This document shows, in pieces, positions 1-6,003 of a stretch of DNA of 6,623 nucleotides. The DNA lies in assembly GCA_938091985.1 (NCBI GenBank), contig CALKOE010000194.1, positions 1-6,623 on the forward strand. Reading direction: 5' to 3'. The stretch is from an uncultured Acidimicrobiales bacterium. GTDB lineage: Bacteria > Actinomycetota > Acidimicrobiia > Acidimicrobiales > Aldehydirespiratoraceae. The notes beneath the pieces were generated by a model. That model was not told the origin of the DNA, searched no databases, and saw nothing but the letters and a program-made list of their open reading frames with translations. The translations under genes and the position numbers were made by a program. Positions within the stretch are counted from its first letter, which is position 1; each line of letters begins with the position of its first letter.

Positions 1-1616
1 GCGAGCGCCCACGGAATCGAGCCGTCACGCGATTGCTCCCAGATGTTGTCGACATCGGCCAGCTGGGGAAAAAGGAACCATGCGCTGAGCGCGATCGTCG
101 CGAGGATGAAGATCGTCTTGCCCTCGATGCGTTGCAGCCGGAACGGTTCCTCCTCCGGCACACCGCACTGCTCGATCAGCATGCGACGGATCGGTTGAAG
201 GCCCTTGTCGCCACCGATCGCCTGGCGAGTCGCCGTGCTCATCGCCAACGGCTGCAACCAGGGCAAGGCTCGCTCGAGTTCGTCGAGTCCCGCAGCCGCG
301 TGGGCGGCGGCGACGGCGCGTTCTGTTCCCACGACCGCCGCAGTCGACGCCAGCAGTTCCGCGACGTCGGTTCCCAGCAACTGGTCGGACGCCGCGAGCT
401 CCGAGAACCCGAAGTCGATGAGCCATGGCTTGCCATCGGTGTCGATGAAGATGTTGGCAAGGCGCAGATCACGGTGGGCAATGCGCTTCGCGTGAAGCTG
501 GCTGACCATTCGCCACGTGGCGATCAGGGTCTCGTCGTCGATCTCGGTGACTCGATCAGCAGAGCGGCCCTCGAGCGCTTCGTAGGCCAGCACCATGCCG
601 TCGACCCCGGCTTCGGCAACACCGACGATTCGTGGGGTGTCGATGCCGAGCGCCGCGGCCTGCAACGACACCAGAGCCTCGTGCTCGACCGCTCGACGAA
701 CCGTGGCAAAGGGGAGGTGGTCACCGGTCAGCCGGAAGCGCAGCCATCGATAGAACCGGAAGAGCAAGTCCGCACTTCGCTGGTCTCGCCCCAGCGCTTT
801 GACGAAGATCCGATCGCCGCCGGACGTGACTGCCGTCCACGGGGCCGACCCGCGGGCATCGACCGCCAAGGGTTCGACGCGGTCGAGTTGCAGTCCTACT
901 GCGTGAAGGCCCCGGAGAATGTCGACCTCGTCAGGCGCAAGGTCGTGGCGCCCGAAGATCAACAGCAGCAGCGAGGCCGTGATGAGACCGACGCCGACGT
1001 CGGTGATCAAGCCGAGCGCGGGGACGCCAGATGTGAGCGTCGACACCAGCGCGTAGGCCCCGATCAACACGCCGAGTCGGCGATTCAGTACCCGCGGCAG
1101 ATACGAGGAGGCAAGGCCGAGCATGGCCACCGAACCCGCCAGCAGCGGATCGCCGGGGTGCACTCGCCCCATCGCGTCGTAGTACCGCAGGAACACGCCG
1201 TCGACGTCGAACGCGGCCCACACGGGGTCGTCGATCACGGCGATGACGAGCTCGCCCGCAACGATGCTCATCCCCGCGGCGATCGCGAACCCGGCGCTCA
1301 GGAGAAGGAACCGGCGGTAACGAGTGGTGAGCAACATCCAACCGAGCGCAGTGGCGACCGCCGCTGCCACGGTCACGGCAAGGGCCACGGGCGGTACGTC
1401 GCGGGCCCAGGCCGGGAGGTCGGCCATCAGCGCGGCGCCGTCGTCTCGCAGGCCCAAGAACGCGGTGTCGAAGAGATTGGCGACCAGAAGACCGACGCCC
1501 ACGAGACTCAACGCGATCACGAGACGAAGCACGTCGACCGGCGATCTCACGTGGCGGCGGTGGGGATGAAAAGCCGGCACCGACAGACCCTCGGTGGGGG
1601 CGGGAACGTCGCTCAT
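1..1616 (-). CDS. Membrane protein with central kinase-like domain and a second C-terminal membrane domain (partial, C-terminus off the window)
   Basis: The reading frame is open from an ATG at 1616 to the left edge, giving about 538 residues without the C-terminus. Residues 1-25 are a hydrophilic leader. Residues 29-222 contain about five or six hydrophobic helices (near 29-49, 74-96, 102-128, 156-174 and 181-222). Residues about 235-485 form a protein-kinase-like domain of the RIO/ABC1/aminoglycoside-kinase type. Its likely ATP lysine is K273 (IFVKAL), its likely helix-C glutamate E311 or E313 (VEHEAL), its catalytic loop HRDLRLAN carries D383 and N388, and its metal-binding DFG is D401-G403. 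All key residues are present, so the domain could be catalytically active. A new hydrophobic helix starts near residue 500 (IFILATIALSAWFLF). By family architecture it probably opens a flippase-like / lysylphosphatidylglycerol-synthase-type TM domain, but most of that lies outside the window. The start overlaps the stop of the PAP2 gene as ATGA and has no clear Shine-Dalgarno, so translational coupling is likely. The kinase substrate is unknown. The kinase call is firm; the C-terminal domain name is inference. Confidence 0.85.
   Translation of the reverse strand, partial: MSDVPAPTEGLSVPAFHPHRRHVRSPVDVLRLVIALSLVGVGLLVANLFDTAFLGLRDDGAALMADLPAWARDVPPVALAVTVAAAVATALGWMLLTTRYRRFLLLSAGFAIAAGMSIVAGELVIAVIDDPVWAAFDVDGVFLRYYDAMGRVHPGDPLLAGSVAMLGLASSYLPRVLNRRLGVLIGAYALVSTLTSGVPALGLITDVGVGLITASLLLLIFGRHDLAPDEVDILRGLHAVGLQLDRVEPLAVDARGSAPWTAVTSGGDRIFVKALGRDQRSADLLFRFYRWLRFRLTGDHLPFATVRRAVEHEALVSLQAAALGIDTPRIVGVAEAGVDGMVLAYEALEGRSADRVTEIDDETLIATWRMVSQLHAKRIAHRDLRLANIFIDTDGKPWLIDFGFSELAASDQLLGTDVAELLASTAAVVGTERAVAAAHAAAGLDELERALPWLQPLAMSTATRQAIGGDKGLQPIRRMLIEQCGVPEEEPFRLQRIEGKTIFILATIALSAWFLFPQLADVDNIWEQSRDGSIPWAL
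1613..1616 (-). promoter_or_regulatory. ATGA stop/start overlap coupling the PAP2 and kinase/membrane genes
   Basis: On the minus strand the PAP2 stop TGA (1615-1613) shares bases with the ATG (1616-1614) of the next gene. No purine-rich ribosome-binding site precedes this ATG. Terminating ribosomes probably restart here, which would keep the two membrane proteins in a fixed ratio. Confidence 0.75.
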
Positions 1617-2221
1617 GGAGCGCACTGGCAATCGGGGTGCACGTGGCGGTTGAGGAACGCCCACCAGAGGAAGACCGCGAACGCCGTGCCGAGCGAAGCG
1701 CCGGCAACGACATCGAGCAGGTTGTGTTCGCCGTAGTAGATCCGGGCGATCCCGACGACTGCGGCCCACACGATCGGCACGGGACGCCAGCGGGGAGGTA
1801 GGAAGGCGCTCACGAGAATCGCCAGCGCAAACGCCGTGGTGGTGTGGCCGGAAGGAAAGCTCAGGCCCTCGAAGGCCGTCCCGCGGACGTTGACTTCAGG
1901 CCCGACCGACGTGAAGGGGCGTTCGCGTTCGACGAGTTGCTTGACCAGACCCTTCTCGATGCCGAGCTTCAGCGGCAGCACGAGCACGAACGGGACCAGG
2001 TGAACCCACTTCCCGGTGGAGCGGGCGATGATCACACCGGCCACCACTGGGGCGAACAGAACGCCGACTTGCTGCAGCACCCACATCGGTGGCTCGAACC
2101 AGTCCGGCCATCCGTTGATGAACTCGAGAACCGACACCTCCCACGCAGCCACCGACCCGTCCCACGCGGCGACCGACGTAGCGATCAACACCGCAACGCT
2201 GACGAAGACGGTCTGCAACAT
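1613..2221 (-). CDS. PAP2-family membrane phosphatase
   Basis: This is an integral membrane lipid phosphatase of the type-2 phosphatidic acid phosphatase (PAP2) superfamily, which dephosphorylates lipid phosphates such as phosphatidate or polyprenyl pyrophosphate. All three signature motifs are complete. Numbered from the ATG at 2221 they are K94-x6-R101-P102, P123-S-G-H126, and R160-x5-H166-x3-D170; H126 and H166 are the expected catalytic histidines. Hydrophobic helices lie near 3-20, 45-67, 72-88, 126-142, 147-161 and 170-190. The protein has 202 residues from this ATG, normal for the family, and ends in a short cysteine-containing tail (DCQCAP). An in-frame GTG at 2317 would add 32 low-complexity residues. 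I prefer the ATG because it sits directly before the first helix, although neither start has a good Shine-Dalgarno. The stop overlaps the start of the kinase/membrane gene by four bases, so the two are almost certainly one operon. The exact lipid substrate cannot be read from the sequence. Confidence 0.88.
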   Translation of the reverse strand: MLQTVFVSVAVLIATSVAAWDGSVAAWEVSVLEFINGWPDWFEPPMWVLQQVGVLFAPVVAGVIIARSTGKWVHLVPFVLVLPLKLGIEKGLVKQLVERERPFTSVGPEVNVRGTAFEGLSFPSGHTTTAFALAILVSAFLPPRWRPVPIVWAAVVGIARIYYGEHNLLDVVAGASLGTAFAVFLWWAFLNRHVHPDCQCAP

Positions 2222-2414
2222 CCGCACCGTGGGGACGGCGTGACAGATGACAAACCCAGAGGGCGTCGTCCCGGAAGGTGGGGTGGTGGTACGCGTCCTC
2301 AGCTCCAACCGTTGCACACCCGGAAGTCATGTACGAATGTTGCGAACACGACACTCTTGTCTGTTCGAACGAAAACTCTCCGCTCGTGCAGACGAGCCGC
2401 ACTACCGTCGCTCC
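2222..2414. promoter_or_regulatory. Divergent intergenic region between the PAP2 and thioesterase genes
   Basis: This stretch of 193 bases separates the two preferred start codons and should carry the promoters for both directions. Open frames cross it in both directions (plus strand from 2247, minus strand from a GTG at 2317), but the residues they add are low in complexity and unlike the conserved protein starts. It holds a clear TANNNT -10 box for the thioesterase at 2403-2408. It also holds a cluster of TGTTCG-like half-sites at 2330-2367 and a small inverted repeat CTCG/CGAG at 2383-2396. I could not find a convincing -10 box for the PAP2 direction. Confidence 0.55.
2403..2408 (+). promoter_or_regulatory. 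Predicted -10 box (TACCGT) of the thioesterase gene
   Basis: The hexamer fits TANNNT and is followed by six bases and then a GTG at 2415, the position where transcription would begin. This is the usual layout of leaderless actinobacterial genes. No TTGAC-like -35 box stands at the normal 17-18 base distance. The same hexamer occurs before mftE in this window. Confidence 0.5.
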
Positions 2415-3266
2415 GTGGCTGATCTGGAACGCGACACGGCGGTCGTCCTCGACACCGGCGACGACCAACAGAGCACGTTCACCGCCGAGGTCTCGGAGGA
2501 GTGGGCGATCTGGGGACCGATGGGCGGCTACATCGCGTCGATCGCCCTGCGAGCCGCGGGCGAGCACTGCGGCCGCAACCGCCCCGCATCGATCAACACG
2601 AGCTTTCTCGCCGCGGCGCAGTTCGCACCGGTGCAGATCCGCACCGAGACCTTGCGCTCCACGCGTGTCGCCACCTGTGTACGGGTGGTGATGACGCAGA
2701 ACGACCGGCCAGTGCTCGAAGCAACAGTGTGGGGCACCGACGCCGAGGTGGGGCTCGATCATCACACAGCTCGCCGCGGACCCGACGTGCCCCACCACTC
2801 CGCCCTGACGAGCGCCGCCGACCTGCTCGCCGCCCAAGGAGAGTCGTGGACTCACCCCTTTTGGGAGCGGCTCGACTACCGGCCAGTCGAGTGGATCGAC
2901 GACTGGGAGAACCGCGACGCCATCGAGCCGGAACAGTCGTCGTGGTTCCGTTTCGTCGACGGCCCTCGGTTCGACGAGCCGTGGCTCGACGACACCCGCC
3001 TTCTGATCGTCACCGATCTCGACGCCTGGGGCGCCGCGACCAATGCGCACACCGGCGAACTCGAGTTCTTCGCCCCCACCATCGAGCTCACGTGCCGGTT
3101 CCTGCAACCGGCCCGTGACCACGAATGGCTCCTCAGCTGGGGCGCAGCCCCGGTGGGCCATGCCGGCGTGATCGGTGTCGAGTCAGAGACCTGGTCCGAC
3201 GACGGTCGCCTGCTCGCCATCGGCGGCAGCACCCTGCTGAGTCGCCCCGCACCAACTGGAGTCTGA
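2415..3266 (+). CDS. Acyl-CoA thioesterase-like protein (double hotdog)
   Basis: The product is a predicted soluble thioesterase of 283 residues resembling TesB-like / 4HBT_3 double-hotdog enzymes, which hydrolyse acyl-CoA thioesters. The N-terminal hotdog covers about residues 10-107. It contains WAIWGPMGGYIASIALRAAG (30-49), the typical hotdog-helix segment, then the strands around FLAAAQFAPVQIRTE and VRVVMTQNDRPVLEATVW. The C-terminal hotdog covers about 178-276, with LLIVTDLDAWGAATN (196-210), FFAPTIELTCRFLQPA (218-233) and a final strand ending GGSTLL (270-275). D201 or D203 is a candidate catalytic acid by position, but I cannot assign it firmly. I chose the GTG at 2415 because conserved-looking sequence starts there and a TANNNT box lies six bases upstream. 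An in-frame ATG at 2247 would add 56 unlikely residues and reach into the PAP2 upstream region. The gene converges on the alcohol dehydrogenase gene. The acyl substrate is unknown. Confidence 0.78.
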   Translation: MADLERDTAVVLDTGDDQQSTFTAEVSEEWAIWGPMGGYIASIALRAAGEHCGRNRPASINTSFLAAAQFAPVQIRTETLRSTRVATCVRVVMTQNDRPVLEATVWGTDAEVGLDHHTARRGPDVPHHSALTSAADLLAAQGESWTHPFWERLDYRPVEWIDDWENRDAIEPEQSSWFRFVDGPRFDEPWLDDTRLLIVTDLDAWGAATNAHTGELEFFAPTIELTCRFLQPARDHEWLLSWGAAPVGHAGVIGVESETWSDDGRLLAIGGSTLLSRPAPTGV

Positions 3267-3294
3267 CCCCCGCTACAACTCGCCCCGCGGCAAC

Positions 3295-4434
3295 TCAGTC
3301 GAAGACGAGGACGCCGCGAATGTTCTTGTTGTCGCGCATGTCCTGGTAGCCCTGGTTGATCTCGTCGAGCGTGTAGGTCTCGGTGACGAGTTCGTCGAGC
3401 TTCAGCTGCCCGGCCTGATACATCCCGAGCAGGCGAGGCACGGCTCGCCGCGGGCTGTCGGACCCGAAGATCGTGCCCTTGAGCTGCTTGTTCATCATGG
3501 CGAACTCGAACAGGTTGAGCTGCACGTCCATCTGCATCATCGGGGCAAGCCCGGTGACAACGATCGTGCCGCCCTTGCGGGTGAGGAACTGCGCCGGAGC
3601 GATCATGTCGCCGGTGACCACACCTGCGGAGACGATCACGCTGTCGGCCATGACGCCCTCGGTGAGTCCACCGACGAGCTCCATTGCTTCTTCCATCGAG
3701 GCCGCTGTATGGGTTGCCCCGAACTCCGCTGCCTTCTCGCGTTTGAACTCGGAGAGATCGACAGCAACGACGTTCTTGGCGCCGGCAGCCTTTGCCCCCT
3801 GGAGCGCGTTGGCACCGATGCCACCGCAGCCGACGACCACGACGGTGTCGCCCGCCGTCACTTCGGCCCGGTTCACGGCGCTGCCGTAGCCGGTGGCGAC
3901 GCCACAGCTCACGAGCGCGACCGGGATGAGCGGCAGGTCCTTGTCGACCTTGATGACGGAGTCTTCGCTCAGAAGCATGTGCTCGGCGAACGTGCCGAGC
4001 TTGGCCATGGTGTTGATCTCTTCTCCGTCGGGCCCGTGGTGTCCGCAGCGTCCGTCGCTGATCATCCCGGGGCCGAGCGTGCCCGCGCCGAGATCACAGA
4101 GGTTCTGCTGACCGGAGGCGCACCAGCGGCACTTGCCACACGCCGGCACGAACGAGACGGCGACATGATCGCCGACCTCGAAGTCGGTGACGCCCTCCCC
4201 CACTTCGATGATCACACCTGATCCTTCATGGCCGCCGATGACGGGGAACAACGACGATCCACCGAGCTCTGCGGGCGTGCCGAGGTCGCCGGTGACGAGG
4301 TGTTCGTCGGAGTGACACAAGCCCGCTGCGTGGGTCTTGACGAGCACTTCGCCCTTGCCCGGAGCGTCGAGCTCCACTTCCGTGACTTGCCATTCCTGAT
4401 GGGCCCCGTGGAGCACCGCAGCACGTGTCTTCAT
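3295..4434 (-). CDS. NDMA-dependent-type zinc alcohol dehydrogenase (mycofactocin-associated family)
   Basis: This 379-residue medium-chain, zinc-dependent dehydrogenase oxidises alcohols to aldehydes using nicotinamide. The N-terminal catalytic domain has predicted catalytic zinc ligands C40, H69 (in GGHE) and C178. It also has the structural zinc site C99, C102, C105 and C113. The Rossmann domain has GCGGIG at 202-207 and an acidic residue D226 at the end of the second strand, favouring NAD over NADP. The pattern GLCHSDEHLVTGD, the CDLGAG segment after the structural zinc site, and the overall length match the NDMA-dependent family (TIGR03989 type). In that family the NAD is held tightly and needs an external electron acceptor, in vivo thought to be mycofactocin. 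Finding the gene downstream of mftE and a mycofactocin-type SDR supports this. The ATG at 4434 follows a GGAGGT ribosome-binding site; the spacing to the SDR stop is 58 bases. The alcohol substrate is not evident. It could be mistaken for a formaldehyde/glutathione dehydrogenase, but its best resemblance is to the NDMA family. Confidence 0.9.
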   Translation of the reverse strand: MKTRAAVLHGAHQEWQVTEVELDAPGKGEVLVKTHAAGLCHSDEHLVTGDLGTPAELGGSSLFPVIGGHEGSGVIIEVGEGVTDFEVGDHVAVSFVPACGKCRWCASGQQNLCDLGAGTLGPGMISDGRCGHHGPDGEEINTMAKLGTFAEHMLLSEDSVIKVDKDLPLIPVALVSCGVATGYGSAVNRAEVTAGDTVVVVGCGGIGANALQGAKAAGAKNVVAVDLSEFKREKAAEFGATHTAASMEEAMELVGGLTEGVMADSVIVSAGVVTGDMIAPAQFLTRKGGTIVVTGLAPMMQMDVQLNLFEFAMMNKQLKGTIFGSDSPRRAVPRLLGMYQAGQLKLDELVTETYTLDEINQGYQDMRDNKNIRGVLVFD

Positions 4435-4444
4435 CTGAACTCAC

Positions 4445-4450
4445 ACCTCC
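4445..4450 (-). promoter_or_regulatory. Shine-Dalgarno GGAGGT of the alcohol dehydrogenase gene
   Basis: GGAGGT on the minus strand ends ten bases before the ATG at 4434. It is the only strong ribosome-binding site among the genes in this window, suggesting high and independent translation of the dehydrogenase compared with its upstream neighbours. Confidence 0.65.
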
Positions 4451-4466
4451 GTCGAACGAGAGCGCG

Positions 4467-4472
4467 ACCGTA
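4467..4472 (-). promoter_or_regulatory. Possible internal -10 box (TACGGT) before the alcohol dehydrogenase gene
   Basis: TACGGT on the minus strand fits TANNNT and lies in the 58-base gap after the SDR stop. A start about seven bases downstream would give a short leader that contains the GGAGGT site. The -35 region is weak, and a TANNNT match occurs often by chance, so this is only a candidate for a second promoter inside the operon. Confidence 0.3.
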
Positions 4473-4492
4473 GCGCCCGAGGAGGTCAGAAG

Positions 4493-5284
4493 TCAGATGG
4501 TGCCGGTCATCCCGCCGTCGACCGGGAGCACGATGCCGGTGACCGCGGCGGCCGACTCGGAGCAGAGGTACGCCACCGCACCGGCGATCTCTTCAGGCTC
4601 GATCAACCGACCGATCGGCCGCTGGTGCTGGGCGAAGTCATCGATGTCGGTGTCGTAGGCCGCGGCGGAGGCTTCGAGAATCGCTGTCCGGGTCGAGCCC
4701 GGGGCGATGGCGTTGGAGGTGACGCCGGTGCCGGCGAGGTCGACAGCCAGGGACCGAACGAGACCGACCACACCGTGCTTGGCGGCGACGTAGGGCGCCA
4801 TGTTCTGGAGTCCGACGATCGCGGCGGTGGATGCCACGCCCACGAATCGACCCCGCCACGGCTCTGGGCTCTCGAGGATCGCTGGGATTGCGGCGCGGGC
4901 GGTGTGAAACACGCCGCGCAGATCGATGTCGACCACGGCGTCCCACTCTTCGTCGGAGACTTCCCACATGCGGGCGCCGGCGGCGAACACCCCGGCCATC
5001 GCGATCGCCGCGTCGAGCCGACCGAAGAGGTCCACTGCGGTCGCCACCGCAGTGCGCATCGCAGCCTGATCGCGCACGTCGGCGACCACCGGAGTCACGT
5101 GCTCGCCTCCGGCGGCGGCGACGGCCTCCAGCTCTGCGAGCGTGCCGAGCCCGTAGGGAACGGCCGGCTCATCAGCACAGATATCGGTGGCCACCACGGA
5201 CCAACCATCGGCGACCAGGCGGGTGACGGTTGCGGCGCCCATGCCGCGGGCGGCACCGGTGACGAGGGCTACGGGTCGGCTCAC
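4493..5284 (-). CDS. Mycofactocin-coupled-type SDR oxidoreductase
   Basis: This is a classical short-chain dehydrogenase/reductase of 263 residues from the GTG at 5284, or 265 from a TTG at 5290; positions below use the longer form. The nucleotide-binding motif TGAARGMG is at 11-18. D36 at the end of the second strand predicts NAD(H) preference, and DVRD begins at 71. The catalytic residues S154, Y167 and K171 (YVAAK) are present, and the PG motif is at 197-198. The segments PWRGRFVGVAS, AAKHGVVGLVRSLAVDLAGTGVTSNAIAPGSTRT and FAQHQRPIGRLIEPEEIA resemble the mycofactocin-associated SDR subfamily (TIGR04504 type). Those proteins hold the nicotinamide in place and are thought to pass electrons to mycofactocin. 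Two classical positions differ: the usual NNAG is AMAG (97-100), and the helix-E asparagine of the catalytic tetrad is D123. No ribosome-binding site is visible. The gap after mftE is about 30-36 bases, so the genes are probably cotranscribed. The substrate is probably an alcohol or carbonyl compound, not identifiable here. Confidence 0.87.
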   Translation of the reverse strand: MSRPVALVTGAARGMGAATVTRLVADGWSVVATDICADEPAVPYGLGTLAELEAVAAAGGEHVTPVVADVRDQAAMRTAVATAVDLFGRLDAAIAMAGVFAAGARMWEVSDEEWDAVVDIDLRGVFHTARAAIPAILESPEPWRGRFVGVASTAAIVGLQNMAPYVAAKHGVVGLVRSLAVDLAGTGVTSNAIAPGSTRTAILEASAAAYDTDIDDFAQHQRPIGRLIEPEEIAGAVAYLCSESAAAVTGIVLPVDGGMTGTI

Positions 5285-5320
5285 GGGCAACAGCGTCGCA
5301 GGTGCAAGCGCCGAGTGCGA

Positions 5321-5986
5321 CTATCCGCCGGCGATCTGGACGACCGCGTCGTCGACGAGCGAGGCGAGCAGCGCTCGGCCTTCCTCGGCGCTTGCCCCGG
5401 CCGGGTCTCCGAGAACGCCGTTGGGCGAGACCTCCCGCACCCCTCCTTCCATCATCTTCGGGAGTAGCTCATCGAGCGGTTCGGTGTTGCCCGCGGCCGC
5501 CGCATCGAGCTGCACCGCCTCGGGGGCGAGGTGCAGCATCAGCGAGGTCTCGGTGCGGCCGGCGTGTGCGTCGGCCCCAGGCAGACGCACCGACCACACC
5601 TCGAGCGAACGCCCCTCGGCCGCGCAGGTCGCGGCTGCGGCTCGCAGCGCGTAGGCGTTTCCGCCGTGAGCGTTCACCACCACGATGCGCTCGAACTCGG
5701 GGCCGGCCGTTCGCACGATCTCGATCAACACGTCGGCCAGCACCCTTGTGCCGATCGAGAGCGTGCCGGCGAAACCTGCGTGCTCGCCCGACGCGCCGAT
5801 CGCGATCGCGGGCGCCACGAGCGTTCCGTCGACCCGAGCGGCGATGCCGTCGGCGACGGCGGCCGCGATCCGCGTGTCGGTGTCGAGCGGGAGATGCGGA
5901 CCGTGCTGCTCAGTGGCGCCCAGCGGGATCAGCAGTGTGTGCGACCCGCCGGCCAGCGACGGCGATGTGTGCGATCCCAGGCTCAT
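5321..5986 (-). CDS. mftE: Mycofactocin biosynthesis peptidase MftE (creatininase family)
   Basis: MftE removes the C-terminal Val-Tyr dipeptide from the MftC-modified precursor peptide MftA during mycofactocin synthesis, leaving the cofactor core (AHDP). The product has 221 residues and the creatininase fold. The metal-site segment GATEQHGPHLPLDTDTRIA supplies E26, H28 and D37. APAIAIGASGEHAGFAGTLSIGT (58-80) and NAHGGN (106-111, with H107) follow. ADAHAGRTETS (139-149) contains H141 and the likely ligand E146, and VSPNGVLGDPAGA lies near the C-terminus. Ligands are assigned by analogy with creatininase. I recognise the GASGEHxxFAGTxSIGT block, the HAGxTETS block and the GVLGDP block from mycobacterial MftE, which sets it apart from creatininase itself and from plain creatinine amidohydrolases. 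The ATG at 5986 lies seven bases after a TACCGT box on the minus strand, so the message is probably leaderless. It is the first gene of mftE-SDR-ADH. The usual neighbours mftD (upstream) and mftF (downstream) are absent. Confidence 0.9.
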   Translation of the reverse strand: MSLGSHTSPSLAGGSHTLLIPLGATEQHGPHLPLDTDTRIAAAVADGIAARVDGTLVAPAIAIGASGEHAGFAGTLSIGTRVLADVLIEIVRTAGPEFERIVVVNAHGGNAYALRAAAATCAAEGRSLEVWSVRLPGADAHAGRTETSLMLHLAPEAVQLDAAAAGNTEPLDELLPKMMEGGVREVSPNGVLGDPAGASAEEGRALLASLVDDAVVQIAGG

Positions 5987-5993
5987 CGCCTCG

Positions 5994-5999
5994 ACGGTA
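5994..5999 (-). promoter_or_regulatory. Predicted -10 box (TACCGT) of the mftE operon
   Basis: On the minus strand TACCGT is followed by seven bases and then the mftE ATG at 5986, the spacing of a leaderless gene. Its two leading bases are paired with the leading bases of the opposite -10 box of the dioxygenase gene. Any -35 contacts would fall inside the first codons of that gene; no good -35 match is seen. Confidence 0.55.
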
Positions 6000-6003
6000 G
6001 TGT
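5998..6003 (+). promoter_or_regulatory. Predicted -10 box (TAGTGT) of the TauD-family gene
   Basis: TAGTGT fits TANNNT and lies six bases before the ATG at 6010, so the transcript would start at or next to the start codon. It shares the TA at 5998-5999 with the opposite-strand box of mftE. No clear -35 box is seen in the mftE coding sequence at the expected place. Confidence 0.55.

Noticed and set aside
931..1713. Minus-strand open frame of 260 codons
   Set aside because: It is in a different frame from the kinase/membrane gene and is arginine/serine/proline-rich low-complexity sequence, typical of an off-frame shadow.
33..1736. Plus-strand open frame of 567 codons
   Set aside because: It lies antisense to the kinase/membrane gene. 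Its translation is rich in R, D, Q, G and H with no recognisable fold, whereas the minus strand gives membrane helices and complete kinase motifs. Long antisense frames are expected in GC-rich DNA.
2222..2317. N-terminal extension of the PAP2 protein to the GTG at 2317
   Set aside because: The added 32 residues are proline/threonine/arginine-rich and unlike a membrane-protein start, with no ribosome-binding site or -10 box at leaderless distance. It remains possible, since the ATG at 2221 also lacks a clear signal.
2362..2376. Possible LexA/SOS box at GTTCGAAC
   Set aside because: The actinobacterial SOS box needs CGAAC and GTTCG half-sites facing each other across four bases. Here the half-sites abut in the opposite order and the downstream GTTCG is missing.
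1896..3161. Minus-strand open frame of 421 codons across the divergent intergenic region
   Set aside because: It is antisense to the thioesterase and out of frame with the PAP2 gene, and shows no domain motif.
3267..3294. Terminator in the convergent thioesterase/alcohol dehydrogenase gap
   Set aside because: The 28 bases contain a CCGCGG palindrome but no stable stem-loop and no T-run on either strand.
4625..5467. Plus-strand open frame of 280 codons
   Set aside because: It is antisense to the SDR and the mftE C-terminus, with composition typical of a shadow frame and no recognisable motif.
5321..5986. Creatininase or creatinine amidohydrolase as the function of this gene
   Set aside because: The fold and metal ligands fit the family, but the specific blocks around GASGEH, HAGRTETS and GVLGDP match MftE, and the neighbours are mycofactocin-type dehydrogenases.
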